In this document: positions 31,000-43,169 of the stretch, piece by piece
How positions within the stretch are numbered: position 1 is the stretch's first letter
How the letters are laid out: each line of letters begins with the position of its first letter
From: Monoplex corrugatus
Lineage: Eukaryota > Mollusca > Gastropoda > Littorinimorpha > Ranellidae
Reading direction: 5' to 3'
NCBI GenBank assembly: GCA_030674185.1
Contig: CM060314.1
Coordinates: 32,202,814-32,266,813 of the forward strand
Length of the DNA stretch: 64,000 nucleotides
The notes under the pieces: generated by a model
What the model was told of the DNA's origin: nothing
Databases searched by the model: none
The model's input: the letters and a program-made list of their open reading frames with translations, nothing else
Position numbers and translations under genes: made by a program

Positions 31000-33900
31000 A
31001 ACCTTGACAGAAAATCATCCCCGCTGCTTTGTGGGTAGTTGTGGGAACAACAAAAACAAGGGGAGAGTCTGTACAAAACCCGATGGAAGGCAATTGGAAA
31101 CCACCACTGTATCCTAGGCCGGACACAATAAAAGAAACTTCAAGAATGACGAAAATAAGGGTGCCAATGGAGCATTTTTGTCTGATAAGGGAAACCATGC
31201 TGAACATGTCACACCAAATTGTTATCAGGTCACTGCGATGAGATTAATCAAAAGCTGTAAACGTTGCAATGTGGAATGTTATACAATGCTCCACAAGGAA
31301 AATGGAAAATGTTAAGATAGAAATGGAAAGACTGAACATCAATATTTTAAGGACTAGGAGAAGTGAGACGGAAGGGAGCAGGCATGATAACAATGGGCAA
31401 GTATAAAATCATATATTTTAGTGGAGACATACGGAACAGGGGTAGGCATCATAATGGACATTGATATGTCAATCAAAGCATAATGGGCTGTGTCACACCG
31501 CGTTTTACAAGTAAGATTGGAGGGCAAGTCATTTGGTATAAGTATCATCCAAGTACAATAATTATCATGCACCAACATCTGCAGGTAGCGAGGGAGAAAT
31601 TGACAACGTCTGTGTAGAAACAAAGACAGTCACGGCTCAATGCAAATCTCAAGACATTGTAATAGTAATGGGAGATTCCAATGCTAAAGTGGGACAGGGG
31701 AAATTAGATGCCTAGTTGATCCTCATAGCCTAAAAACGTTAAATGAAAGGGGTGAGAAACTTGTTCAGTAGGCAAAAGTAAATTAATTCATCATAGGAAA
31801 CACTTGGTTTGAGCAACTTACAGAAGGAAATCGATACGGATGAATACAGGAGACAGCACAAGATATCAAACTGATTACATTCTGATAAATAAAAGATTTA
31901 GAAATTCTATATTGCTAGCAAATCATTACCATGCACAGACTGCAACCGTGACCACAATCCCGTAATGGGAAAATTTAGGCTGAAACTAAAGAGAAGAAAA
32001 CAAACAAAAATGACTTTAAATTAAATCCTGGACATCAAACTGAATCTGGGACTCTCAAAAACAGATGAATCAACTCGTGCAAAATTTAGTGCATATATTC
32101 AAAACAAGTTCAGTGCTCTGGGGGACTTTGGGGCAGTGACGTACAACTGACAAATTTGAAAAACGATAAATGAAGCTTGTGTAGAAATCCCTAGAATTGA
32201 AAGAAAAAAAACAAGAACCAGATAACAAAAGAATTTTTAGGCTTGATGGATTAGCGAAGGAAGGTTAAATGGAAAAGAGGAAGAATACAAATATATATAT
32301 AAGGAAATCAGGAATAGGTGCAAAGAAGCTAAGGAAGCTTAGCTTGAACAAAATGGAAACAAGAAGAAGACCAACGCAAAATAGACCCTACATCTATGTC
32401 CAAAAATACCAAAGAACATGCCCAAAGTAAAGAATGAAAAAGACATACACATCAACCAGTTGATTAAAATGAAAATATTGTGTGATTTTTATAAAAACAA
32501 CAACAAAACAATAGATAGATGTGGAGAATACATTGAAGACATTTTTGACGATGACATAAAGGATAACGCATCACAGGAAAGAAACGTTGAAGGACCACAA
32601 TGACGAAAGATGAAATGACAGCAGCGTTGCAAAAGATGAAACAGGGAAAAGCCCCAGGGCCAGATACTATTACTCTAGAAATGATTGAGGCTCCAGATAA
32701 GTTTGGTATTGAAAGAGTAGCAGTCCTAGTAAATGAAATTTATGATACTGAAAAAATCCTTAAATATATGTCAAAATAAATTTTCATTGCACTTCGAAAG
32801 AAAGCAGGGGTTTTTGAATGCGAACTCCGTCGTAGAATCAGCTTGATGAGACATGTGACAAATATTCTATTGAGAATAATCATGATGAGGACAAGGGACA
32901 GAATCAAAACAGAAATAGCAGAGGAGCAATATGGATTTGTTGACGGGAAAGGAACTATTAGTGCCATATACATCCTACACACTCTCACAGAAAGATCAGT
33001 TGAGTTGAGTAAGGATTAAAATTTATGTTTTGCTGATTTTACCAGGGCTTTTGATCGGGTAAGACACTAGGAACCCACCAACTGGAAAGGCTCAAAGCTA
33101 ACGTAAAAGATATAAGAATAATAAGGGATAAGTATGGAGAAGAAAAAGCGGCAATCAGAGTAGAAAATGACATATCTCTTTTTAAAATATTAAAAGAGGG
33201 GACAGACAGGAATGTGTTCCGTCACCAGATTTGTTTTCAGATTTCAGCGAAACCATCACGAGAAATCTATTAAAAAACGATCTTGGATAAGAGTCCGAAG
33301 AAAAGTGATAAACAATCGAAGAAAAAATGATCTTCGTTGTGCAGATGGCACCGTTCTGATTGCAGAAAATAAAAAAGACCTACACAGCCTTGTGAATACA
33401 AAAGAAATAGAAAGCAGAAATAGAGAGCTACAGCTAAATAGTAAGAAGAATGAAGTCATGATAATCAGTCAAAGAAAAAAAGAAAAAGAAATCCCCTTGC
33501 ATGAAATAACTGCAAATGGCACAACCTTTAGATATGTTTAAATATCTGCGAACAGTCGCCTCACCATTCGGCTGATGTACATTAGAAATATCCGGCAGAA
33601 CTGGACAAGCTATAACAGCATTTCAAAAATGTAAATCTTACCTACAAATACCTATCAATCAACATCAGGAAGAGAACTCTTCAGTGTTATACAGTACGGA
33701 CGCGAGGCGTGGACAGTCAACAAGCAAAGTCAGGACAAGACAGCGGCATCCAAAATGTGGTTTTTAGAAGAACGTTAAGAGTTTCATGTGGACATCGTTA
33801 TTGTTGTTTAAAGCCCAGGTGACTGCGTAAATCCATATCAGGGGTGTAACCGGTTCAAAACATACACAATACTTCAACAGGAAAAAAAAGAAAAGAAAAT

Positions 33901-34650
33901 TAGATACACATATCAACGCATTCGTGCAAATAATCTAAGGTGATGCCTCTGGCGTTGACCATTCCGTCAAATTTATCGCACAAGGGATTTGAAAAAACAA
34001 ACCTGAATGCAAAATTCAAACACAACTAAGGACACTAAAACATGTATAAAATGGGCCTAAATTACCTAAAATTGCTTCCGCATATCTCACATCCCTCGAT
34101 CCAAAAATGCACTTAATGCATGGACCCAATCATCAATCCTAAGAGAAAGTATGTAACGCATACAGATGAATAGACCAGCAAGGCAGAAAATCATAGGAAA
34201 AAATGACAAAAAGCAAAGGAGGAAGAAAGAAACAAAGAATGTGACAGAAAAGAGGAAATTTCTAGCACAGAATTTCCAGAAGGTGGGGATACTATTTATA
34301 TTGAAAGAGCACCGGGCATCCCCATGGAGGAGCTCCATGGACAACAAAGAAAACAAATGAGACATTCTTGAAAAAGCAAACACAAAAAGAACATGAATGA
34401 AGAAGATTAGGAAAAGACAAGCAACATTTATAGGACGTTTCATGAGGCAAAAGAAATTGGAGCTCATAATCATATCAGAAACAGAAAGGATAAAAGAGCA
34501 CCAGGTGGACTTAAGGAATAAAAACAAACATTAGTTTTGCAAAGTGGACGATGACAGAAAGGGAGGTAGATATACTTGCAGCAACAAAAGATAGATTCGT
34601 ATGGAGGGTCATGCGGCAGGGCACATGGTGGTGGTGGTGGTGGTGGTTGA
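31000..34650 (+). mobile_element. LINE family A, near full-length decayed copy
   Basis: The most complete copy of the family, about 3.1 kb without its nested insertion. Readable in shifting frames: an N-terminal endonuclease ('VGIIMDIDMSIKA', 'MGDSNAKVGQG', 'LNERGEKLVQ', 'FIIGNTWFEQ'), the RT start ('LQKMKQGKAPGPDTITLEMI', 'SLMRHVTNILLRIIMMRTR', 'EEQYGFVDGKGTISAIYIL', 'FADFTRAFDRV'), a corrupted catalytic box ('DLRCADGTVLIAENKKDLHS') and the C-terminal region, interrupted by the family-B repeat at 33796-34333. It ends 'MRQGT' at about 34622, then TGG/TGA trinucleotide repeats. Many stops, hence dead. Confidence 0.8.
33796..34333 (+). repeat. Dispersed repeat family B, copy 2, nested in LINE A
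   Basis: Interrupts the LINE at the codons for 'RVPWTAKK': left flank 'gagtttcatgtgga', right flank 'gagctccatggaca', which look like a diverged duplication of the original 'gttccatggaca'. The part 34020-34333 aligns with 2246-2545. The part 33796-34019 has no partner here. The repeat is therefore younger than this LINE copy. Confidence 0.7.
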
Positions 34651-34790
34651 TGATGATGATGATGATGATGAAGATGGTGATAATGATGATGATGATTAGC
34701 AGCAGGAGGAGGAGGAGGAGGAGGAGGAGAACGAGGATGAGGAGGAGAGGATGAGGATGAGGATGGTGATGATGATGAAAGTTGAACTTA
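34625..34790. repeat. TGG, TGA and GAG trinucleotide tract
   Basis: Successive TGG, TGATGA and GAGGAG tracts directly after the LINE A 3' end, so it is probably the expanded LINE tail. Confidence 0.88.
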
Positions 34791-34914
34791 CCTCAACCAA
34801 ATTATTATTCGTTTAAAACTGCCCAGGTGCTGCACGTGGCGCAGCTCCAATCATTGTCCTCCCTGCCAGCCTCAATTTGACTGACAAACAGATGAAACAT
34901 GTTTAATGGAAACC

Positions 34915-37900
34915 TATCTCTGTGTCTGTGTGACACTTTGTATGACCTGTGTGTCTGTGACACTGTGTATGATCTGTGTGTCTGTGACACTTTATATGAT
35001 CTGTGTGTCTGTGACACTTTATATGATCTGTGTGTCTGTGACACTTTGTATGATCTGTGTGTCTGTGACACTTTGTATGATCTGTGTGTCTGTGACACAT
35101 TGTTTGATCTATGTGTCTATGACACTTTGTACGATCTGTATGTCTGTGACACTTTCTATGATCTGTGTGTCTGTGACACTTTGTATGATCTGTATGTCTG
35201 TGACACTTTGTATGATCTGTGTGTCTGTGATACTTTGTATGATCTGTGTGTCTGTGACACTTTGTATGGTTTGTGTGTTTGTGACACATTATATAATCTG
35301 TGTATCTGTGACACTTTGTATGATTTGTGTGTCTGTAACAAATTGTATGATCTGTGTGTTTGTGACATTGTGGATGATCTGTGTCTGTTACACTTTGTAT
35401 GATCTGTGTGTTCGTGACACATTGTATGATCTATGTGCCTGTGACACTGTGTAAGATCTGTGTGTCTATGACACTTTGTATGATTGGATGATCTGTGCGT
35501 CTGTGACAAATTGTATGATCTGTGTGTCTGTGACACTGTGTATTATGTGTGTGTTTTTGAAACTTTGTATGATCTGTATGTTTGCGACACATTATATGAT
35601 CTATGTGTCTGTGACATTGTGTAAGATCTGTGTGTCTGTGACGCATTGTATGATCTGCGTGTCTCTGACATTTGTATGATCTGTGTGTCTGTGACAAATT
35701 GTATGATCTGTGTGTTTGTGACACTGTGTATGATCTGTGTGTCTGTGACACTTTGTATGGTTTGTGTGTTTGTGACACATTATATGATCTGTGTATCTGT
35801 GACACTTTGTATGATTTGTGTGTCTGTAACAAATTGTATGATCTGTGTGTCTGTGACACTGTGGATGATCTGTGTCTGTGACACTTTGTATGATCTGTGT
35901 GTTCGTGACACATTGTATGATCTATGTGCCTGTGACACTGTGTAAGATCTGTGTGTCTATGACACTTTGTATGATTGGATGATGTGTGCGTCTGTGACAA
36001 ATTGTATGATCTGTGTGTCTGTGACACTGTGTATTATGTGTGTGTTTTTGAAACTTTGTATGATCTGTGTGTTTGCGACACATTATATGATCTATGTGTC
36101 TGTGACACTGTGTAAGAATTGCGTGTCTGTGACACATTGTATGATCTGCGTGTCTGTGTCATTTGTATAATCTGTGTGTCTGTGACAAATTGTATGATCT
36201 GTGTGTCTGTGACACTGTGTATGACCTGTGTGTCTGTGACACTTTGTATGATCAGTGTGTTTGTGACACATTATATGATCCTGTGTCTGTGACACTTTGT
36301 ATGGTGTGTGTGTCTGTGACATATTGTATGATTTGCGTGTCTGTGTCATTTGTATAATCTGTGTGTCTGTGACATTTTGTATGATCTGTGTGTCTGTGAC
36401 ACATTGTATGATCTGTGTATCTGTGACATTTTGTATGGTCTGTGTGTCTGTGACACATTGTATGATCTGTGTGTCTGTGACACTTTGTATGATCTGTGTG
36501 TCTATGACAGTTTGTATGATCTGTGTGTCTGTGACATATTGTATGATCTGTGTGTCTGTGACACTTTGTATGATCTGTGTGTCTGTGACACTTTGTATGA
36601 TCTGTGTATCTGTGACATTTTGTATGGTGTGTGTGTCTGTGACACATTGTATGATCTGTATGTCTGTGACACTGTGCATTATATGTGTGTCTATGACAGT
36701 TTGTATGATCTGTGTGTCTGTGACATATTGTATGATCTGTGTGTCTGTGACACTTTGTATGATCTGTGTGTCTGTGACACTTTGTATGATCTGTGTGTCT
36801 GTGACACATTGTATGATCTGTGTTCTGTGACACATTGTATGATCTGTGTGTCTGTGACACTTTGTATGATCTGTGTGTCTATGACATTTTGTATGATCTG
36901 TGTGTCTCTGACACTGTATGATCTGTGTGTCTGTGACACATTGTATGATCTGTGTGTCTGTGACACTGTATGATCTGTGTGTCTGTGATACATTGTATGA
37001 TCTGTGTGTCTGTGACACATTGTATGATCTGTGTATCTGTGACATTTTGTATGGTCTGTGTGTCTGTGGCACATTGTAGGATCTGAATGTCTGTGACAAA
37101 TGGTATGATCAGCGTGTCCGTGACACTTTCTATGATCTGTATGTCTGTGACACTGTGTATTATATGTGTGTCTATGACAGTTTGTATGATCTGTGTGTCT
37201 GTGACATATTGTATGATATGTGTTTCTGTGACACTGTGTATGATCTGTGTGTCTGTGACACTTTGTATGATCTGTGTGTCTGTGACACATTGTATGATCT
37301 GTGTGTCTGTGACACTTTGTATGATCTGTGTGTCTATGACATTTTGTATGATCTGTGTGTCTGTGACACATTGTATGATCTGTGTGTCTGTGACACTGTA
37401 TGATCTGTGTGTCTGTGACACATTGTATGATCTGTGTGTCTGTGACACATTGTATGATCTGTGTATCTGTGACATTTTGTATGGTCTGTGTGTCTGTGGC
37501 ACATTGTAGGATCTGTATGTCTGTGACAAATGGTATGATCTGCGTGTCCGTGACACTTTCTATGATCTATATGTCTGTGACACTGTGTATTATATGTGTG
37601 TCTATGACAGTTTGTATGATCTGTGTGTCTGTGACACATTGTATGATCTTTTTGTGACAGATTGTATGATGTGTGTGTGACACATTGTATGATATCTGTG
37701 TGTCTGTGGTACTTTGTATGATCTGTGTGTCTGTGACACATTGTATGATCTGTATGTCTGTGACAAATGGTATGATCTGTGTGTCCATGACTCTTTCTAT
37801 GATCTGTATGTCTATGACATTTTGTATGATCTGTGTGTCTGTGACACATTGTATGATCTGTGTGTCTGTGACCCTGTATGATCTGTGTGTCTGTGACACA

Positions 37901-40735
37901 TTGTATGATCTGTGTGTCTGTGACATTTTGTATGGTCCTGTGTGTCTGTGGCACATTGTAGGATCTGTATGTCTGTGACAAATGGTATGATCTGCGTGTC
38001 CGTGACACTTTCTATGATCTATATGTCTGTGCACTGTGTATTATATGTGTGTCTATGACAGTTTGTATGATCTGTGTGTCTGTGACACATTGTATGATCT
38101 GAGTGTTTGTGACAGATTGTATGATGTGTGTGTGACACATTGTATGATATCTGTGTGTCTGTGGTACTTTGTATGATCTGTGTGTCTGTGACACATTGTA
38201 TGATCTGTATGTCTGTGACAAATGGTATGATCTGTGTGTCCATGACTCTTTCTATGATCTGTATGTCTATGACATTTTGTATGAACTGTGTGTCTGTGAC
38301 ACATTGTATGATCTGTGTGTCTGTGACCCTGTATGATCTGTGTGTCTGTGACACATTGTATGATCTGTGTGTCTGTGACATTTTGTATGGTCTGTGTGTC
38401 TGTGGCACATTGTAGGATCTGTATGTCTGTGACAAATGGTATGATCTGCGTGTCCGTGACACTTTCTATGATCTATATGTCTGTGACACTGTGTATTATA
38501 TTTGTGTCTATGACAGTTTGTATGATCTGTGTGTCTGTGACACATTGTTATGTGTTTGTGACAGATTGTATGATGTGTGTGTGACACATTGTATGATATC
38601 TGTGTGTCTGTGGTACTTTGTATGATCTGTGTGTCTGTGACACATTGTATGATCTGTATGTCTGTGACAAATGGTATGATCTGTGTGTCCATGACTCTTT
38701 CTATGATCTGTATGTCTGAGACACTGTGTATGATCTGTGTGTCTGTCACACTTTGTATGATAATTTGTCTATGACAGTTTGTATGATCTGTGTGTCTGTG
38801 ACATATTGTATGATCTGTATGCCTGTGACACATTGTTTGATCTTTTTGTCTGTGACACTTTGCATGATTTGTGTGTCTGTGACACGTTGCATATCTGTAT
38901 GTCTGTGACACATTGTATGATCTTTGCGTCTGTGACAGTTTGTATGATCTGTGTATCTGTGACATATTGTATGATCTGTATGTCTGTGACACATTGTTTG
39001 ATTTGTGTGTCTGTGTCACTTTGAATGATTTGTGTGTCTGTGACACTTTGCATATCTGTATGTCTATGACTGTTTGTATGATCTTTGCGTCTGTGACAGT
39101 TTGTATGATCTGTGTGTCTGTTTAACTTTGTATCATCTGTGCGTTTGTGACACTTTGTATAATCTGTATGTCTGTGACACTTTGTATGATCTTGTGTCTG
39201 TGACACTTTGTATGATCTGTGTGTCTGTGACACTTTGTATGATCTGTGTGTTTGTGACACTTTGTATGATCTGTATGTCTGTGACACTTTGTATGATCTG
39301 TCTGTCTGTGACACTTGTATGATCCGTGTGTCTGTGACATCTGTGTGTCTGTGACACTTTGTATGATCCGTGTGTCTGTGACACTTTGTATGATCTGTGT
39401 GTCTGTGACACTTTGTATGATCTGTGTGTCTGTGACACATTGTATGATCTGTGTGTTTGTGACACTTTGTATCATCTGTGTGTTTGTGACACATTATATG
39501 ATCTGTGTGTCTGTGACACTTTGTATGATTTGTGTGTCTGTAACAAATTGTATGATATGTGTGTCTGTGACACTGTGGATGATCTGTGTCTGTGACACTT
39601 TGTATGGTCTATGTGTTTGTGACACTTTGTATGATCTGTGTGTCAGTTTCACTTTGTATCATCCGTGTGTTCGTGACACTTTGTATGATCCGTGTGTCTG
39701 TGACACTTTGTATGATCTTTGTCTCTGTGATACTTTGTATCATCTGTGCGTTTGTGTCACTTTGAATAATCTGAATGTCTGTGACACTTTGTATGATCTG
39801 TGTGTCTGTGACACTTTGTATGATCTGTGTGTTTGTGACACGTTATATGATCTGTGTGTCTGTGACACTTTGTATGATCTGTGTGTTTGTGACACGTTAT
39901 ATGATCTGTGTGTCTGTGATACTTTGTATGATCTGTGTGTCTGTGACACTTTGTATGATCTGTGTGTCTGTGACACATTATATGATCTGTGTGTCTGTGA
40001 CACTTTGTATGATCTGTGTTTTTGTGACACGTTATATGATCTGTGTGTTTGTGACACTTTGTATGGTTTGTGTGTCTGTGACACTTTGTATGATCTGTGT
40101 GTTTGTGACACGTTATATGATCTGAGTGTCTGTGACACTTTGTACGTACGATCTTTGTGTCTTTGACACTTTATATGATCCGTGTGTCTGTGACACTTCG
40201 TAAATCTTTGTGTCTGTGACACTTTGTATGATCTGTGTGTTTGTGACACTTTGTATGATCTGTGTGTCAGTTTAACTTTGTATCATCTGTGTGTTCGTGA
40301 CACTTTGTATGATCCGTGTGTCTGTGACACTTTATATGATCTGTGTCTCTGTGATACTTTGTATGATCTGTGTGTGTGACACTTTGTATGATCTGTGTGT
40401 TTGTGACACATTACATGATCTGTGTGTCTGAAACACGTTATACGATCTTTGTGTCTATGACACTTTGTGTGATCTATGTGTCTGTGACAGTTTGTACGAT
40501 TTTTGTGTTTGTGACACTTTGTATGATCTGTGTGTTTCACTTTGTATCATCTGTGTGTCTGTGACACGTCTGATCTATTTGCCTGCTGGTCTGTGTGTCG
40601 GTTTGTTTTCTTTTTGTATAGGTATGATCTGTGTGTCTGTCACACTTTATATGATATCTGTGTCTGTGACACTTTTGTACGATCTGTGTGTCTGTGACAC
40701 TTTCTATGATCTGTGTGTCTGTTGGTCTGTCTCTT
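34915..40735. repeat. 27-bp satellite, about 215 units, with higher-order repeats
   Basis: The unit is 27 bp: 'tgtatgatctgtgtgtctgt' then 'gacactt'. Nearly every unit contains the dyad GTGTC-TGT-GACAC. Longer blocks recur. A block with 'attggatgatctgtgcgtct' or a close variant repeats at about 35482 and 35973 (491 bp). A block with 'gacaaatggtatgatc' and 'gtgtccgtgacactttc' repeats near 37095, 37525, 37985 and 38430 (about 430-460 bp). All long frames (up to 335 codons) are Cys-Val-Cys-Asp-Thr-Leu-Tyr-Asp-Leu-type repeats and not genes. The plus strand is T/G-rich. The array ends about 380 bp before the receptor gene's first recognised exon. Confidence 0.95.
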
Positions 40736-41112
40736 TGTTAATTTTTTATGGTAATGTTGGAAAAGTGAGGTGATAGTGATGAGAACGGTGTGGAAATGTG
40801 TGTGTGTGAGAGGGGAGGGGAATGCTGTCTGTTGTTTTACATTCACGTTTTATTTTCAGCAACAACCTTAAGTTCGTATTAAACGTTTGATACTGCTGTA
40901 TCCCAGCAACCAAAAGTTGGTACTAGCAGCAATCATAGGTCTGCAGTGTTACTTTTTCAGAAGTGCAATGGGCGACATTCCCGTCAGATCGGTATGAAAA
41001 GCAGGGAGGAAAGATCGTTGATTTGATTTGAATTAGAGGAACACACAGATCAACTCTCACTGAAATATTAACAGAGATATTCAATAGCATTGTAAGTCAA
41101 CCAAGTGTCAGG
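40736..41112 (+). other. Region upstream of the receptor's first recognised exon
   Basis: Unique sequence that should hold the promoter or the end of an upstream intron. I see no convincing TATA box or initiator. An in-frame stop at 41029 separates it from the ATG at 41113. A tract ending 'gtttcag' at 41142 would also serve as a splice acceptor, so an upstream exon cannot be excluded. Confidence 0.4.
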
Positions 41113-41875
41113 ATGTGCTGGTGGCTGTGTCTTGTGTTTCAGACCGCAGTGGGCTTACTTGGCCCTGACGACTCAAAAGTGTTCACAAGCCTTACTGGGC
41201 TTGGCGACTCTGGCAATATCACCAAACCAAACTTACCGTCTACCACACCGTATACCAATTTCGAATCTGGAATTCTGTACATCAACAGCCATTTGTGCGA
41301 TTCATGGTGTCATTTTCCCAGCCCGAGAAAACCGTTGAGTGGCGATTCCGTCGCGTGCTCTGAGTGTTTGTGTGACAATCTGTGCGCTGCGTACGGCGAC
41401 TGTTGTCCCGATGTCATTCTGTTCAATACTTCAGTCAGCATGCCGACAGGCCTTCCCTTTACCTGGGAAGAAAGCCGCATTATCTTCCAAGAGAAAGAGA
41501 TCTCGACATGCGAGGCGTCTTATGTCAAAATGAAAACAGAAAAGAAATATCCTCATTACCGCATGATCAACTACTGTCCACGAAGCCGGTCTCCAGGCGA
41601 CAATTACTGGAACCAGGTCACCCACGAGACACGGAGCAGTGGTAAAGAGGATGAAGGGAACACGACCAAGTGGGACAAGATGGAGGCCAAGTGTACGAAC
41701 AAGGAGCAGTCCACGCAGTGGGATGTGTTGAGGCCTGTGACATCTAGCAATGGGCTGGTGTTTAGAAACAAATACTGTGCTCAGTGTCATGGACAGCTGG
41801 ATCAAGAGCTCACCCCTTGGAACGTCACTATCGCCTGCGATACTGAGGAATTGGCCACCATAACTTCCGCCACTG
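41113..41875 (+). CDS. Exon 1: secreted N-terminus of a family-B-like GPCR with SMB-like domain
   Basis: Residues 1-254 of the receptor. The short hydrophobic start 'MCWWLCLVFQTAVGLLG' reads as a signal peptide. Residues 62-100 hold eight cysteines in a somatomedin-B-like pattern: C62-x3-C66, C82, C85-x-C87-D-x2-C91-x5-C97-C98, including 'CDNLCAAYGDCCPD', the typical SMB core. SMB domains are small extracellular binding knots (family knowledge). Residues 217-226 are 'FRNKYCAQCH', a motif echoed in exon 2. Several Asn-x-Ser/Thr sites suit an extracellular domain. The donor 'G|gtaag' is at 41876 and the exon ends in phase 1. Uncertain: the start may be ATG 41113 or an upstream exon spliced to the acceptor ending at 41142. 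Confidence 0.8.
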
Positions 41876-43165
41876 GTAAGCCATTGTGTGTTCTGTTATT
41901 CAGACACGTTCAGTATGTTGAGACACTGAAGACATGCATTCATTTTTTCTTTCTCTGTTTACAGGTCATATCCTGACCAAGAGTGGTGATGATACAAGGA
42001 ACTAAAAGAACACATTTATTCACCAGGAAAACGTTAGCAACATCAAGTATTCAATAGTGGAAGGGTTGTAACACATATGCATTCCCGCTGTACTGCATGC
42101 AGAAAATAATAGGATCAGCCCGCTGATCATGCCTGTAACATTTAGCATCCCTCCGACTCTCGACCACAAGCTGTGCACCAAACATAAGGCAAACAGAAAT
42201 TGTAGAATCTCACAGAAAACTGCAGTTCAACAGGGAAGGCACTGTAGAATTAACTGGTAAGCAGCGTGCATTTACATCATTTCATCTGGATTCTTACAAA
42301 AGAACATAGCTTGTAACAAAACATACCGAACTAAATTCTCACATAAACGGCGTGAATTTACATCACCTAAAATTGTAGAATATTACAGAAAAACGTTGGA
42401 CACACGAACCAGGCGTATTGACATCATGTCATTCCAGATTATCACAGAACATCTGCCGTTTTCTTCTGCCTGACGTTACGTTTTGGCAGTTATCTGCCCA
42501 TTTTGAGCTAAATACTATGCATTTATTCTTTGCTGTCTTTTGAATAATATGCTCGACAAAAGCCAGTTGGCTAAACTTTCCACCTGTCTTGTTTTGTTAT
42601 AACAAATACGCGTTCTAAAGCTATTTTCTTTTTCTGGTTTGTAGAAAAAATGTATATCAGAATAGAACGCACTTAGCGAAGTGTAACACGTAAACAGTAT
42701 GTATTGACGTGATTTTATTGTAAAATCTAAGAACAGAACATACTGAGTGGAATTTAACATGTGAACAGCAGGCATTAACAAAATGTCATTGTACATTCTA
42801 ATGCAGGGATGTAGATAAGATGGATCACACTCACTGGAAAGATTGCAACCACACAGTCAAGCTCACCGATCTTGTAGATGTGTCATTAGGATGTTATTTA
42901 TCCATGATCAGCATTGCAGATGTCCTGTATTTCTTTGATCTCTTGATGCCAGGATACATTATGAACGTCTGTACAAAACACGATTCTATCAGGTAGTCTC
43001 AATCCTAGATAGGTGAGTAGAAATAGTAGTCTTCAGTGTCTGCTATCGGTATTCATGTGGGATAAAGGATCAATGATGATGGCACATAGTCTTCCAAGGG
43101 TGGCCTTGGGCTCTGCTTCCAGCAGTCCTTGTTTTGAATGCCCGCTGGTCAGCGACTTCAATCTG
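41876..43165 (+). other. Intron 1, unique part
   Basis: No gene, transposon or tandem array recognised before the 19-bp satellite starts at about 43170. Phrases such as 'attgtagaat' with 'cacagaaaa' recur loosely at 42195-42370, possibly an old decayed minisatellite. Confidence 0.45.
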
Positions 43166-43169
43166 ATTG

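Noticed and set aside
34899..40166. Many open frames of 100-335 codons on both strands
   Set aside because: All are read-through of the 27-bp satellite and translate to nine-residue repeats with no unique sequence.
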